Assembly: GCA_001899855.1 (NCBI GenBank)
Contig: MKWR01000027.1
Coordinates: 238,318-302,317, forward strand
Reading direction: 5' to 3'
Length of the DNA: 64,000 nucleotides
From: Lysobacterales bacterium 63-13
GTDB taxonomy: Bacteria; Pseudomonadota; Gammaproteobacteria; Xanthomonadales; Rhodanobacteraceae
Shown in pieces: positions 1 to 10,766 of this stretch. The number at the start of each line of letters is the position of its first letter. Within the stretch, counting starts at the first letter, position 1. The position numbers and the translations under genes are program-made. Below the pieces are notes generated by a model. It ran no database searches. It was given only the letters and a program-made list of their open reading frames with translations, and had not been told where the DNA came from.

Positions 1-2004
1 GCAGGTGCCGACAATCTGGGCGTTGGGAACCGGATTTCCGCTGCCATCGGTCAACAGCAGGGTGACTGCACCACCCGAAGTGGACGACGGGAACGCCTGC
101 AGCAGCAAGCCGGTACTCACGACAATCGGGACTTCCACCGGCTCGCCGCCGGCGCTGAAGGTGACTATCGCCTCATCTTCGGACGAAATGCCCGCGGTGG
201 TCAGGACGCCGGTGGTGCAGCCGTCGAGTCCCGTCGCGCTGTCGATCACGCCCGAGCCGGTGATGCCATCAATGCTGCCGGTACCGATACCGAGTCCGGA
301 GAAACTGAAGCCGATATAGGCGCCAAGGATCGGGGAATTGTTGGCGTCATACAGGCACGCCGTGACCTGGGTCGTGGTGTTGCCGGCGATCGGGGTCGGG
401 CTTACCGTCAATTGTGCCGGCGCCACGCCCGGCAAACGCACCGGCTGGATATCGGCGACCGTCCTCACCACCGAACTGGTTGCCGCATTGCCCTGGGCCC
501 AGACGATCGTCTGCTTGCCCAGTCGCGACACCGGATAGTTGAGCTTCGTCGAAGCAACGCCGAGCGCATTCGTCGATGCGCTGGCAGTGACGTTGGCCTC
601 GGTGGCACGACCGATCACATACGGCAGCACCGGGCCGTAATTGACCGAACTGCCCGTGGTGTCGTTGCGATTGAATGCACTGGTCACGGTCAGGTTGGTA
701 TTGTTGGCGATCGACTGCACCACGCGTACATTTTCGAGATCGAAGTTGCCGGTGACCAACTGGCCGAAGACCAGCAAGGTGTCGCCGGGACCGGCGCCAC
801 CGCCAGCGGTCATGAAATGCCCCGTCGGCGCGGTGAATGCAGTGCCACCCTCGAGCGGGTTGCCGTCGCCGCCGGCGATTTCGAAGCTGCCACCGCCCAT
901 TCCCGGGAAACCGGTCAGCGGTGCGTCGATCACGCCAAACTGGATGGTCGTGCCTGGCACGACGGGATTGCCCTGGCGATCGGTGGCAAGCACGCTGATC
1001 GTGAAGCTGTAGGTGCCATCAAGTCCACCAACCGGATTGCCGTCGGCATCCACTCCGGCGAACACATGGTTCTCGGTGATGGCTTCGAGGTCCGGCGAGG
1101 TGATGACCAGGCCGAAGAGCTTGCCATCTGATACAGCGACGCTGGTCGTTGCCGAGATTGGATCACTGATGCCGTTGCTGACATTGTTGTCGGCGCGGTC
1201 AACCGTGGCGCGGATCTGCACCGGACCGGGCGGCAAGGTTGTTCCGGACTGGAACGACACGGTTGCGATGCCGGCGGTGGTCTTTGCCATCACGCTCGAA
1301 CCGCTGCCGCCGTTTCCGGAAAGTATGCCACCGCCGGCATCGCCAACGATTTCATAGAGGACGTTGGCGACTGCACCGGGATCCGGCACTGGCTGATTGG
1401 CACCATCCTTGACTTGCGCGGAAATCACCGAACTGGTGGCACCGCCCACGCCCGCGACGTAGACCACGGAAGGACTCGGCGTCAAGGTCACCGAACCTGG
1501 AAGCGGCGGTGCGCCCTGCACGGTGAATACCAGGGTCTTGGTCACGGTACGGTTTGTTGCCGGATCCGTCGCCGAGGCGGTGATGGTGGAGGTCCCGGCA
1601 ACATCGTAGGACGTTGCAAAAAATACATAAGAACCATTGTTTGTGGTCGCCGGGAACGAGACCACCCGGGTGGCCATCTCGTTGATGTCGGCGGTCGCCG
1701 GGTCATCGGGCGGCGACAGGCTGACCGTGCTTGGAGAACTGGTCGTGAACGTCGCATCGCTGGTCAATGCCGTTATCACGCCGGCATTGTTGCGATAGGT
1801 GAATGAAACCTCGGCCATGAACGGCGAGCCCGGATACGGCAGGACGTTGCCCGAATTCAGCGGCAGCGTGGTGCGCGTCGCCGTCAGGGTGATCGTGCCG
1901 GCCTGCGGTGGCCCTACGGCGCCACCATCTCCGCCACCACCACCGCAGCTGGCGAGGGTCATGCTGGCAATCAGCAGTCCTAGCGTCTTGAACGGGAATT
2001 TCAT
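1..2004 (-). CDS. Ig-like-repeat surface lipoprotein (C-terminus beyond window)
   Basis: The reverse strand is open for 668 codons from an ATG at 2004 to the window edge, so the C-terminus is missing. GGAGA lies 8 bases before the start. The first 20 residues form a lipoprotein signal (short basic start, hydrophobic stretch, LASC lipobox, Cys20), followed by a Gly-rich linker. The rest is Thr/Ser/Gly/Pro-rich beta-type sequence with repeated units resembling bacterial Ig-like (BIg1/invasin-type) domains, for example VTLTPSPSVV and AQLTVSPTPIAG followed by TTQVTACLYDANNSPI. Such proteins are usually outer-membrane or surface anchored and used in adhesion; that role is inferred. It lies 80 bases downstream of pilQ on the same strand, so co-transcription with the pilus operon is possible. 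There are no catalytic motifs. Confidence 0.8.
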   Translation of the reverse strand, partial: MKFPFKTLGLLIASMTLASCGGGGGDGGAVGPPQAGTITLTATRTTLPLNSGNVLPYPGSPFMAEVSFTYRNNAGVITALTSDATFTTSSPSTVSLSPPDDPATADINEMATRVVSFPATTNNGSYVFFATSYDVAGTSTITASATDPATNRTVTKTLVFTVQGAPPLPGSVTLTPSPSVVYVAGVGGATSSVISAQVKDGANQPVPDPGAVANVLYEIVGDAGGGILSGNGGSGSSVMAKTTAGIATVSFQSGTTLPPGPVQIRATVDRADNNVSNGISDPISATTSVAVSDGKLFGLVITSPDLEAITENHVFAGVDADGNPVGGLDGTYSFTISVLATDRQGNPVVPGTTIQFGVIDAPLTGFPGMGGGSFEIAGGDGNPLEGGTAFTAPTGHFMTAGGGAGPGDTLLVFGQLVTGNFDLENVRVVQSIANNTNLTVTSAFNRNDTTGSSVNYGPVLPYVIGRATEANVTASASTNALGVASTKLNYPVSRLGKQTIVWAQGNAATSSVVRTVADIQPVRLPGVAPAQLTVSPTPIAGNTTTQVTACLYDANNSPILGAYIGFSFSGLGIGTGSIDGITGSGVIDSATGLDGCTTGVLTTAGISSEDEAIVTFSAGGEPVEVPIVVSTGLLLQAFPSSTSGGAVTLLLTDGSGNPVPNAQIVGTC

Positions 2005-2084
2005 TTGGTTTCTCCAGGATCGCAATGGTTTTCTAGATACGTCTCTTGGTGTGCGCCATCTGGCGTCACCTGCCCCTGGACGCT

Positions 2085-4376
2085 TTATTTCAGGCTTTCA
2101 CTCAGGATTCGTGGCGTGACGAAAATAAGCAGCTCCGCCTTGGTGTCGGTGCGGCCGGTCTTCTTGAACAAGTTGCCGAGGATTGGCACGTCGCCTAGAA
2201 ATGGAACCTTGGTCAGGTCGTCGCGTTTCTCGACCTCGTAGACGCCACCAAGAACGACGGTTTGGCCATTGTCTACGAGCACTGAAGTGTTGATCTCACG
2301 CTTGTCGATGATCGGCACCTGGCCACCACCGGGGTTGTCGATATAGCGATTGACCGCGTCCTTCTTGACACCAAGATTGAGGACGACACGATCATCCGCG
2401 GTGATGGTCGGCGTGACCTTGAGTTCGAGCACGACTTCCTTGAACTGAACGGTTGCGGTTCCTGCGCCGCCACCGCCCGCGTTCTGGAAGGTGACATAAG
2501 CGACTTCCTGACCTTGCTTGATGACGGCTTCCTTCTGGTTGGCGGTGACCACGCGCGGGCTTGATACGACTTCGCCGCGGCCTTCGGTCTGTGCAGCCGA
2601 AAGCTCCAGGTCAAGCAGATAGTCTGCGCCGAGAATGGCCAGGCCAAAGCTGCCAGCGGGAGTTGCCGCAGGAAGGTTGACGTTGAGGCGATCGTTGAGG
2701 CTGGGCACGGCGATGCCGCCGCCAGTTGGCGAGGTTGCCGGGGTTGCCGGGTTGAAGACAGGCAAGCCGCGACCACCGCTGAAGCGGTTGTTGAGCGCCA
2801 GGTTGCTCATGCGGTCTGTGCCGACAGCCGTGCCGGCAGTCGAGACAACATTGCCATTGTGATCCTCGTAACCGCCGCTGATGCCGAACTTGACGCCGAG
2901 CTCACGCGCAAACGTGTCCGTGGCGATGACGATGCGCGACTCGATGAGTACTTGCTGCACCGGGCGATCGAGCACGGCGATCAACTGGCGGATCTCGATG
3001 ATCTTCTGCGGCGTGTCGCTGACCAGCAGGGTATTGGTGCGGTCATCGAAGCTGACGGTTCCGCGCTGCGACAGGAAGCCACGCTGTTGCTGTTGCCCAC
3101 CTTGCTGCCCGCCGGTTGTCGTCGACCCCTGCGTGTCCTTGGTCAGCAATGCGGCGATGTCCTTGGCATTGCCGTAGCTGATCGGAATGTAGTCGGAAAC
3201 CAGTTCGACCTTGTCCTCCATCTGCAGGCGCGCATCGGCAAGAGCCTGCTCCCGGGTGGCGATTTCAGCCTGCGGCGCGACCCAGATCACGTTGCCCTGC
3301 TTGCGTTGATCGAGACCCTTGGCCTGCAGCACGATATGCAGGGCCTGGTCCCATGGCACATTGATCAGGCGCAGGGTCACATTGCCCTGCACGCTGTCGG
3401 CGACAACGATGTTCAGATCGGACACATCGGCAATCAGCTGCAGCACCGAACGGGTCGGGATGTCCTGGAAGTTGAAGGTGACCCGGCTGCCGTTGAATAC
3501 CGGTTCGGCATTCTTGCTGAGCTTCTCGTCCTCGCGCTTGGGCGAGATTTCCACGACATATTCATTGCCGGTTTGATAGGCGAGTTGTTCGAATGGCCCT
3601 TGTGCACTGATGTCGATGCGCACGCCGGTGCCCCGCGAACGGGTTTCGATGTACTGGACCGGCGTGGCGAAATCGAGGACATCGAGGCGCTTGGCCTGAT
3701 CAGGAGGCAACTTCACGTTGAGGATGTCGAGAACGATCTTGTCGCCTTCGCGCTTCAGGTCGGCGGCGGCACCGGGGCCGGAGAAACTGACGACAATGCG
3801 GCCTTCACCGGTCTTGCCACGACGGAAATCCACATTGCTGAGCGCCACCGTTTCATTGGCGACCTGCTTGGTCGGATTCCTCGTCGCTGCCGAGGTTGCC
3901 GCGGCAGTCGATCCGGAGATATTCGCTGCAATCGAAAGGATCAACTCCTTGCCGTTGATGCGGGTTTCGTAGCTCGCCGGTCGGAACAGGTCGACGACAA
4001 CGCGAGTCCTGCCTGCCGCTTCAACGGTCGAGATCCCGGCGGTTGCGCCAGCGCCGACTTCGATGCGGCGCTGGGTGATCGCATTGCGCGTGTCGGCGAG
4101 ATCCAGGGCAATGCGCGGTGGCGACTCCGTCGTGAATGCCTGCGGCGCTACGACTGCTTCGGCGAAACGCATGGTTATGTCGACCTTGCCGCCGGGCTGC
4201 GCGGTGTAGGTGAGATCTTCCAGCACGTTTTCGGCCTGAACCGTTCCCATGAACATTAGCCCAAGCAATGCAAGCAAGCCTGCAATGCCGGCCTTGCGCA
4301 TCCCTTTGGCGGGCCTGCGCCCGTGCAAGTCAGTAGCTGTCGTAATCATTTTGCTCACCCCCAACGGGTCGGTCAT
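2085..4376 (-). CDS. pilQ: Type IV pilus secretin PilQ
   Basis: Outer-membrane secretin through which the type IV pilus leaves the cell. The 763-residue reading has a signal peptide around residues 26-49 ending MGTVQA, then AMIN-like beta domains that bind peptidoglycan (about 50-270). An STN-type N0 domain follows (around FNFQDIPTRSVLQLIADVSD), then a short secretin-N repeat and the secretin core. The core ends with the conserved VPFLGDVPILGNLFKK signature near the C-terminus. The ATG at 4376 overlaps the pilP stop (TAATG). A second in-frame ATG at 4349 is preceded by GGGGGTGAG and is a good alternative start that still keeps the whole signal peptide. Last gene of pilMNOPQ. Length is normal for the family. 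Confidence 0.97.
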   Translation of the reverse strand: MTDPLGVSKMITTATDLHGRRPAKGMRKAGIAGLLALLGLMFMGTVQAENVLEDLTYTAQPGGKVDITMRFAEAVVAPQAFTTESPPRIALDLADTRNAITQRRIEVGAGATAGISTVEAAGRTRVVVDLFRPASYETRINGKELILSIAANISGSTAAATSAATRNPTKQVANETVALSNVDFRRGKTGEGRIVVSFSGPGAAADLKREGDKIVLDILNVKLPPDQAKRLDVLDFATPVQYIETRSRGTGVRIDISAQGPFEQLAYQTGNEYVVEISPKREDEKLSKNAEPVFNGSRVTFNFQDIPTRSVLQLIADVSDLNIVVADSVQGNVTLRLINVPWDQALHIVLQAKGLDQRKQGNVIWVAPQAEIATREQALADARLQMEDKVELVSDYIPISYGNAKDIAALLTKDTQGSTTTGGQQGGQQQQRGFLSQRGTVSFDDRTNTLLVSDTPQKIIEIRQLIAVLDRPVQQVLIESRIVIATDTFARELGVKFGISGGYEDHNGNVVSTAGTAVGTDRMSNLALNNRFSGGRGLPVFNPATPATSPTGGGIAVPSLNDRLNVNLPAATPAGSFGLAILGADYLLDLELSAAQTEGRGEVVSSPRVVTANQKEAVIKQGQEVAYVTFQNAGGGGAGTATVQFKEVVLELKVTPTITADDRVVLNLGVKKDAVNRYIDNPGGGQVPIIDKREINTSVLVDNGQTVVLGGVYEVEKRDDLTKVPFLGDVPILGNLFKKTGRTDTKAELLIFVTPRILSESLK

Positions 4377-4918
4377 TACTTGCTGGCATCCGCCAACGAA
4401 ATCGAGGTTTGGCGCTCTACCCAGCCGCCTGTCTGATTCGGCACCAATTCGACCAGGTCAATCTGGCCCTCATTGATTGCCGTTATTCGGCCGTAATTCT
4501 GACCCACATAATTGCCCACATGAACGCGGCGGATGACCCCTTCCGGATCCTTCAACAAACCTTCTGGCGCCGTCGGCGATCCAAGCGTACCGACCATCTT
4601 CAAGCCATCGAGCGGGTAGGACTCGAGCGGTTCGCGGGTCCGGTTCTGATCCGGCCGGGGTCCGGCGCTGGCCGCTTCTTCGTCTTCCTCGCGGCTCGGC
4701 AGATCGAACGGATCGCGGTCATCCGGCGCGCGCAAGGTGTATTCGAATGTCTCGAAAGTCTTGATTGCCGGCGGCGGATCAATTGGCGTGCCCTTCTTGG
4801 CTTTTTCCTGCTGCACCCACTTTTCAACCTCTTCCTTGCCGGACATGCAGCCGCTGAGGACGGCGAGCGTCATGAGGGTGGCAGCCAGTCGGAAAGTGAT
4901 CGCGAATGGAGATTTCAT
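4376..4918 (-). CDS. pilP: Type IV pilus inner-membrane lipoprotein PilP
   Basis: Lipoprotein of about 180 residues that links the PilN/PilO inner-membrane complex to the PilQ secretin. The first 24 residues are a lipoprotein signal with lipobox LSGC (Cys24). An extended Pro-rich linker follows (around PIDPPPAIKTFETFEYTL). The compact C-terminal beta domain runs through LKMVGTLGSPTAPEGL and GVIRRVHVGNYVGQNYGRI, typical of PilP. The chosen ATG at 4918 has an excellent GGGAGGAAAG Shine-Dalgarno and lies one base after the pilO stop. The frame is open further upstream, but that extension would add residues before the signal peptide and is rejected. Its stop overlaps the pilQ start. Confidence 0.96.
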   Translation of the reverse strand: MKSPFAITFRLAATLMTLAVLSGCMSGKEEVEKWVQQEKAKKGTPIDPPPAIKTFETFEYTLRAPDDRDPFDLPSREEDEEAASAGPRPDQNRTREPLESYPLDGLKMVGTLGSPTAPEGLLKDPEGVIRRVHVGNYVGQNYGRITAINEGQIDLVELVPNQTGGWVERQTSISLADASK

Positions 4919-4919
4919 A

Positions 4920-5594
4920 TCACTTTCCTCCCGTGGCTTTGGCGCCTTTTGGCGCATTTGCACTTTCGAATTCGGCGATCTCGTCACCGTCCATGTAGCG
5001 ATAGGTCTTGACCGTGCCTTCCAGGGTCAGGGTTCCGGCGGCAGCACCGGCCTTGTCCGATTTGGCCGTCGACGGACGCAGGGAAACGTCATGCATGGTC
5101 AGGATCACCACGCGGGGCAGCGAAGCCACCTTGCTGATGAACGAGCCGAATTCGTGATAGGTGCCGACCATGCGCAACTGGATCGGTTTCTCCGCATAGA
5201 AGCCCTTCATTACCTCCGGGCCCGGCTGGAACAGCTCGTTGGTGATGCCGGCACCGAGCGCCGCCTGCGAAATCTCGAGGATCAGCTTCGGCATTTCGGT
5301 CTTGCCGGGAAGCTGGTTGATCATCTGCTGCAGCTCGTCGGTCATGTCCTCGAGTTGCTTTTCATAGGCGGCAAGATTGACAACCTGGGCCTGCTTCTTG
5401 ACGAAATCGGCGCGTAGCCCGACCTCTTTCTGCTCGGCCCGTTCGAGATCTTCCTGCTGCACGCTGATCTGGAACCACCAGCCGAGGAACAGGATCACGG
5501 CGACGATCAGGAAGGCGAAGAAGCCCTTGATCGATTTCGGCCAATGGCCGACGTTGTTGCGATCCAGATTGCGTAGATCGTCGAAGAAACTCAT
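4920..5594 (-). CDS. pilO: Type IV pilus alignment protein PilO
   Basis: Bitopic inner-membrane protein of 224 residues. It pairs with PilN to form the periplasmic alignment complex between the cytoplasmic PilM and the PilP/PilQ envelope part. A short cytoplasmic N-terminus is followed by one membrane helix (about residues 25-43, FFAFLIVAVILFLGWWF). A charged coiled-coil stretch (about 45-95) comes next, then a ferredoxin-like periplasmic domain containing QLRMVGTYHEFGSFISKVAS, which is characteristic of PilO. The ATG overlaps the pilN stop by four bases (ATGA), so the two are translationally coupled. Confidence 0.96.
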   Translation of the reverse strand: MSFFDDLRNLDRNNVGHWPKSIKGFFAFLIVAVILFLGWWFQISVQQEDLERAEQKEVGLRADFVKKQAQVVNLAAYEKQLEDMTDELQQMINQLPGKTEMPKLILEISQAALGAGITNELFQPGPEVMKGFYAEKPIQLRMVGTYHEFGSFISKVASLPRVVILTMHDVSLRPSTAKSDKAGAAAGTLTLEGTVKTYRYMDGDEIAEFESANAPKGAKATGGK

Positions 5595-6318
5595 GGCTTC
5601 TTCTCCTCGGCGGGCGGCGTCTGCTCCGCAGCCGGCTTGCTGGTCAGCTTGCTTGCGGCATCGTTGAGTTGCTCGCCGAGATCGGCGGGCTTGGCGGCCG
5701 GGGATTTTTCAGCCCCACTCTCGGCAGGTGCGGCGGCCGTCGCTGCGGCGGCGGCCTCGGCCTCGGCGGTCTTCTTGGTGGTGACCGCCAGCGAGAACAC
5801 GTATGGCATCTTGGCGTCCGCGCCTGGAGCGCCTTCCTTGCTTTCGATCTTGGCCAGGTCGGCCTTGCCGAGATACGGCGAGTTCTCCAGCGCACGCATG
5901 TAGGTAGCCACCCGGGTGCTCGATTCGGCGACACCTTCAAGCGTCAACCTGTCACCGCTCTGCTTGAGCGAGGTCAAACGCGTTCCGTCGGGAATGCTCT
6001 TTGACATTTGGTCGAACAGGTGAACCATCTGCGATCGATTCGACTGCAGATCCTCGATGATTTCCTTGCGCGCAAGCAGTTGCGAGCGAACCTTCTCGAG
6101 GTTCTTGATCTTCTCGATGTCTTTTTCGAGCAGCTTGATCTGTTGTTCGAGATAGCTGTTGCGTTCGTTCTGGTTGTCGATGCGCATGCCCATCCAGTAG
6201 GACGCGCACAAGAACACGAGCACCGCCGACACGGCGGTGGCCGCGAGCATCATGTAGAACTCGCGCTCGCGCTGTTTGCGCCGCTCGGCTCGCCACGGTA
6301 ATAGGTTGATTCTGGCCA

Positions 6319-6319
<1 letters not shown>
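5591..6319 (-). CDS. pilN: Type IV pilus alignment protein PilN
   Basis: Inner-membrane partner of PilO, about 242 residues. The first residues, MARINLLPWR, carry the conserved INLLPWR peptide that docks into PilM in the cytoplasm, which fixes the start at 6319. One membrane helix follows (about 23-45), then a coiled coil (EQQIKLLEKDIEKIKNLEKV) and a periplasmic domain. The C-terminus is a low-complexity Ala/Glu/Pro/Lys tail of about 60 residues, longer than in many homologues. The start codon overlaps the pilM stop (TGATG). The frame extends upstream into pilM, but that part is only the shadow of pilM. Confidence 0.96.
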
Positions 6320-7456
<1,137 letters not shown>

Positions 7457-7597
7457 CAGGGATCGTTGAAAAAGTCGATCCCGTCGCGAAAACTGCCCTG
7501 AATTGCCCGAATTGGTCAGACCTGGCGCCCCAAGGGTGACCCGGAAAAACCCCCAAAGCACCTATACTCTGTCGATTGCGCAACGATCCTTCCTTGA

Positions 7598-10096
7598 ATG
7601 CCATCACAAGTCGCACCTCCCGCTCGCCTTCTGCTTCGACTCGCCCGCTACGCGCTGTACCTCGGATTCGGCGCTGCCGTGCTCGGTGGTCTCGGCCTCG
7701 GCATTGCCTACTGGTTGATCTCCCCGCGCCTGCCTTCGGCCGAATCGCTGCGCGATGTGCAGCTGCAGGTACCGCTGAAGGTACTCTCGGCGGATGGCAA
7801 GCTGATGGCCACATTCGGCGAAACACGGCGCATCCCCATCCACATGAGCGATGTGCCTGATCGCCTCAAATATGCGGTGTTGTCGGCGGAAGACGCGGAT
7901 TTCTACAGTCATTCCGGCATCGATGTCACCGGCATCCTGCGTGCGGTGTGGCTGGTCGCAACGACCGGCAGCAAGCATGTGGCCGGCGGCAGCACGATCA
8001 CCCAGCAGGTTGCCAGGCAGTTCTTCCTGAGCCCGGAAGTCACCTATACGCGCAAGCTTTCCGAGATCTTCCTCGCCTTCCGCATCGAGAATGCGCTGAG
8101 CAAGGACGAGATCCTCGAGCTTTACCTCAACAAGAGTTTCTTCGGCAATCGCGCCTACGGCATCGCTGCGGCGGCCGAGTTCTACTACGGCAAGACCCTG
8201 GACCAGTTGACCCAGGCCGAATGCGCGATGCTGGCATCGTTGCCGAAGTTTCCGTCCACCGGCAATCCGATCAACAACATGCCGCGCGCACTGCTGCGTC
8301 GTGCCTATGTGCTTGGTCGCATGCATGACCTCGGCCATATCGACCAGGCTGCCTATGATCAGGCCATGGCCGAACAGGACCAGTCCTTCGCCCACGAGCC
8401 ACCCATCGAGATCGAAGCATCCTATGTGGCGGAACTGGTTCGCCAGGAAGCAATCGAGCGCCTCGGCAACGATGCCCTCAACAATGGCTATGTGATCCAC
8501 ACCACCATCGATTCCTCGGACCAGGAAGCGGCCAACCAGGCCTTGCGTGACGCGTTGATCGACTACGACACGCGCCACGGCTATCGCGGTGCCGAAGCCC
8601 ATGTGGAGATTCCCGCGGATGCGCAGCCGGCTGATTTGATCCGCCTCATCGATGGCTACCGCCCGGTGAACGGACTCGTGCCCGGTGTCGTCAGCCATGT
8701 CGATGCCGAGGTAGCCCTCGTGCAGATGGCCGACGGCCAGACTGCCGCACTCGACATCAAGGCCGTGGAATGGGCGCGGTCATACATTGACGACAGTCGT
8801 CGCGGCGGCACGCCCAAGCAGATTGGCGAGGTGCTCAAGCCTGGCGACATCGTGCGTGTCTTGCGCGATCAGGAGGGTGCGTGGAAGCTCGGCCAGATTC
8901 CTGCCGTGCAAGGTGCCCTGGTCGGACTGGATCCCGACGATGGCGCCATCCGCTCGATGATTGGCGGCTTCAACTTTTCGCGCAGCAAATACAACCGCGC
9001 CACCCAGTCCAGTCGTTCGGCCGGCTCCAGTTTCAAGCCGTTCATCTACTCGGCAGCCTTCGACCACGGTTTCACGCCGGCATCCGTGATCAATGACGCG
9101 CCGCTGGTCTTTCCGGATGTCTCACGCCCGGATGGCCTGTGGACGCCTTCCAACGACGACGGCAAGTTCGACGGGCCGATTCGTCTGCGCGAGGCGCTGG
9201 TGCGCTCGAAGAACCTCGTCTCGGTGCGCCTGCTCGATGCCATCGGCGTGCACTACGCGCATGAATACGTCACCCGCTTCGGCTTCACCGCCCAGCAGGT
9301 CCCCGAGAACCTGTCGATGGCGCTCGGCACCGCGGCCGTTTCACCGCTGTCCATGGCACGCGGCTATGCGGTGATCGCCAACGGTGGATTCCTTGTCGAC
9401 CCGTACCTCATTGCGACGATCGTTGATCGCGACGGCAAGTCCATCTACCACGCCAATCCCGTTCGCGCTTGCAGGGATTGCCCCGAACGCCTGCAGGAGG
9501 AGGCGCGCCTGCAGGCGGACCCGGCGAGCGCGCCGGCCACCTCGGGTTTCAGTCCGATTTCCGCGGCGCATGCGGAAACCCCGGCAGCGACGGACACCGA
9601 CGCGCTGCGCCTGGCGCCACGCGTCATCGATGCGCGCAATGCCTATCTGGTCACCTCGCTGATGCGCGATGTCGTGCGCCGCGGCACCGGCTCCGGGGCC
9701 ATGGTCCTCAAGCGCAACGACCTGGCCGGCAAGACCGGCACCACCAACGACTATCGTGACGCCTGGTTTTCCGGCTTCAACGCCAAGGTCGTCGCCACCG
9801 CCTGGGTGGGGTTCGATGATTTCAGCTCACTTGGCAGTCGCGAGTTCGGTTCCAAATCGGCGCTGCCGATCTGGATCGGATTCATGCGCGCGGCGCTTGA
9901 GGGCATGGACGAACAACCGTTCGAGATGCCCCCCGGCATCACCACGGCCAGGATCGATCGCGACAGCGGCCTGCTCGCGCCGGCCGGGGATCCGGGTTCG
10001 ATGATCGAGTTCTTCAAGACTGAAGACGTCAACCAGTTGGCAACGCGCCCGGACAAGCAAAGCGAAGAGCAGCGCGAAGCCTACGACGTATTCTGA
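7598..10096 (+). CDS. mrcA: Class A penicillin-binding protein 1A
   Basis: Bifunctional peptidoglycan synthase of 832 residues, divergent from pilM as in many Xanthomonadales and Pseudomonas. An N-terminal membrane anchor lies at about residues 18-41. The GT51 glycosyltransferase domain has its catalytic Glu in EDADFYSHSGID (Glu98) and GGSTITQQVARQFFLS. An OB-fold-like insert (about 310-430) follows. The transpeptidase domain has all three motifs: SSFK (Ser477 to Lys480), SKN (537-539) and KTG (712-714). A family-typical insertion of about 60 residues with a CRDC pair precedes the KTG region. A clear Shine-Dalgarno is not visible at the ATG; a TATACT at 7563 may be its -10. Confidence 0.95.
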   Translation: MPSQVAPPARLLLRLARYALYLGFGAAVLGGLGLGIAYWLISPRLPSAESLRDVQLQVPLKVLSADGKLMATFGETRRIPIHMSDVPDRLKYAVLSAEDADFYSHSGIDVTGILRAVWLVATTGSKHVAGGSTITQQVARQFFLSPEVTYTRKLSEIFLAFRIENALSKDEILELYLNKSFFGNRAYGIAAAAEFYYGKTLDQLTQAECAMLASLPKFPSTGNPINNMPRALLRRAYVLGRMHDLGHIDQAAYDQAMAEQDQSFAHEPPIEIEASYVAELVRQEAIERLGNDALNNGYVIHTTIDSSDQEAANQALRDALIDYDTRHGYRGAEAHVEIPADAQPADLIRLIDGYRPVNGLVPGVVSHVDAEVALVQMADGQTAALDIKAVEWARSYIDDSRRGGTPKQIGEVLKPGDIVRVLRDQEGAWKLGQIPAVQGALVGLDPDDGAIRSMIGGFNFSRSKYNRATQSSRSAGSSFKPFIYSAAFDHGFTPASVINDAPLVFPDVSRPDGLWTPSNDDGKFDGPIRLREALVRSKNLVSVRLLDAIGVHYAHEYVTRFGFTAQQVPENLSMALGTAAVSPLSMARGYAVIANGGFLVDPYLIATIVDRDGKSIYHANPVRACRDCPERLQEEARLQADPASAPATSGFSPISAAHAETPAATDTDALRLAPRVIDARNAYLVTSLMRDVVRRGTGSGAMVLKRNDLAGKTGTTNDYRDAWFSGFNAKVVATAWVGFDDFSSLGSREFGSKSALPIWIGFMRAALEGMDEQPFEMPPGITTARIDRDSGLLAPAGDPGSMIEFFKTEDVNQLATRPDKQSEEQREAYDVF

Positions 10097-10701
10097 TGCG
10101 ATCGAAATCCCGCGACGACGCCACGCAGACGCGTCGCCGCATTGCGGTCGAGGCGGCGCGGCTGATTGCCGAACACGGCATGCGCGATTTTCACGCGGCG
10201 AAGCTCAAGGCGGCACAGCGCCTCGGCCTTGGCGAAACGGCACCGCTGCCGCGCAATGCGGAAATCGAGGAAGCCCTGCGCGAACATCAGCGCCTGTTCC
10301 AGAGCCAGTCACAGCCGGCGCAACTTCGCCAATTGCGCGAAGCCGCGATCGAGGCCATGCGCTTCTTCGCACGCTTCGAGCCACGCCTGGTCGGCGCCGT
10401 ACTCGAAGGCACGGCGGATGCCGTGTCGGCAGTCTGCCTGCATCTGTTTCACGACAACTTCGGCGAAGTGATCGACTTTCTCGATGAGCACGGCATCCCC
10501 TTCGAACAGCAGGATCGGGAGTTCCGTTTCTCCGCTGGGTTGCGCGAAGCATTCCCGGCACTGCTGTTTTCCGCGGCGGAAACACGCATCGACCTGAGCG
10601 TCTTTCCACTCGACGGCCTGCGTCGGGCACCCCTTGACCGCAACAGCGAGCGGCCCATGCGTCGCGCCACGCTCGAAACCGTTCTCGCCCTGCTCGACTG
10701 A
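10096..10701 (+). CDS. Conserved hypothetical protein coupled to PBP1A
   Basis: A 201-residue soluble protein with no signal peptide or membrane segment. Its ATG overlaps the PBP1A stop (TGATG), so it is translationally coupled. The N-terminal 45 residues (RRRIAVEAARLIAEHGMRDFHAAKLKAAQRLGLG as a region) look like the first helices of a TetR-type DNA-binding domain, but the turn and recognition helix are not convincing. The remainder is a helical then alpha/beta segment with a Phe/Glu-rich centre (EVIDFLDEHGIPF). I do not recognise a characterised family. Coupling to a peptidoglycan synthase suggests a link to wall growth, but this is inference only. Confidence 0.75.
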   Translation: MRSKSRDDATQTRRRIAVEAARLIAEHGMRDFHAAKLKAAQRLGLGETAPLPRNAEIEEALREHQRLFQSQSQPAQLRQLREAAIEAMRFFARFEPRLVGAVLEGTADAVSAVCLHLFHDNFGEVIDFLDEHGIPFEQQDREFRFSAGLREAFPALLFSAAETRIDLSVFPLDGLRRAPLDRNSERPMRRATLETVLALLD

Positions 10702-10766
10702 GCCTGCATGCCGGCAAGCTCGTCGAGGTGTTGGCAACGCGTCGTCGTGGCGTGGTTGATCCGCGC

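Noticed and set aside
2859..4259. A 466-codon plus-strand frame opposite pilQ
   Set aside because: It is an antisense shadow of pilQ in GC-rich DNA; composition is not protein-like and pilQ is certain on the other strand.
7598..10096. PBP1A as a monofunctional enzyme
   Set aside because: The GT51 glutamate and all three transpeptidase motifs are present, so it is bifunctional.
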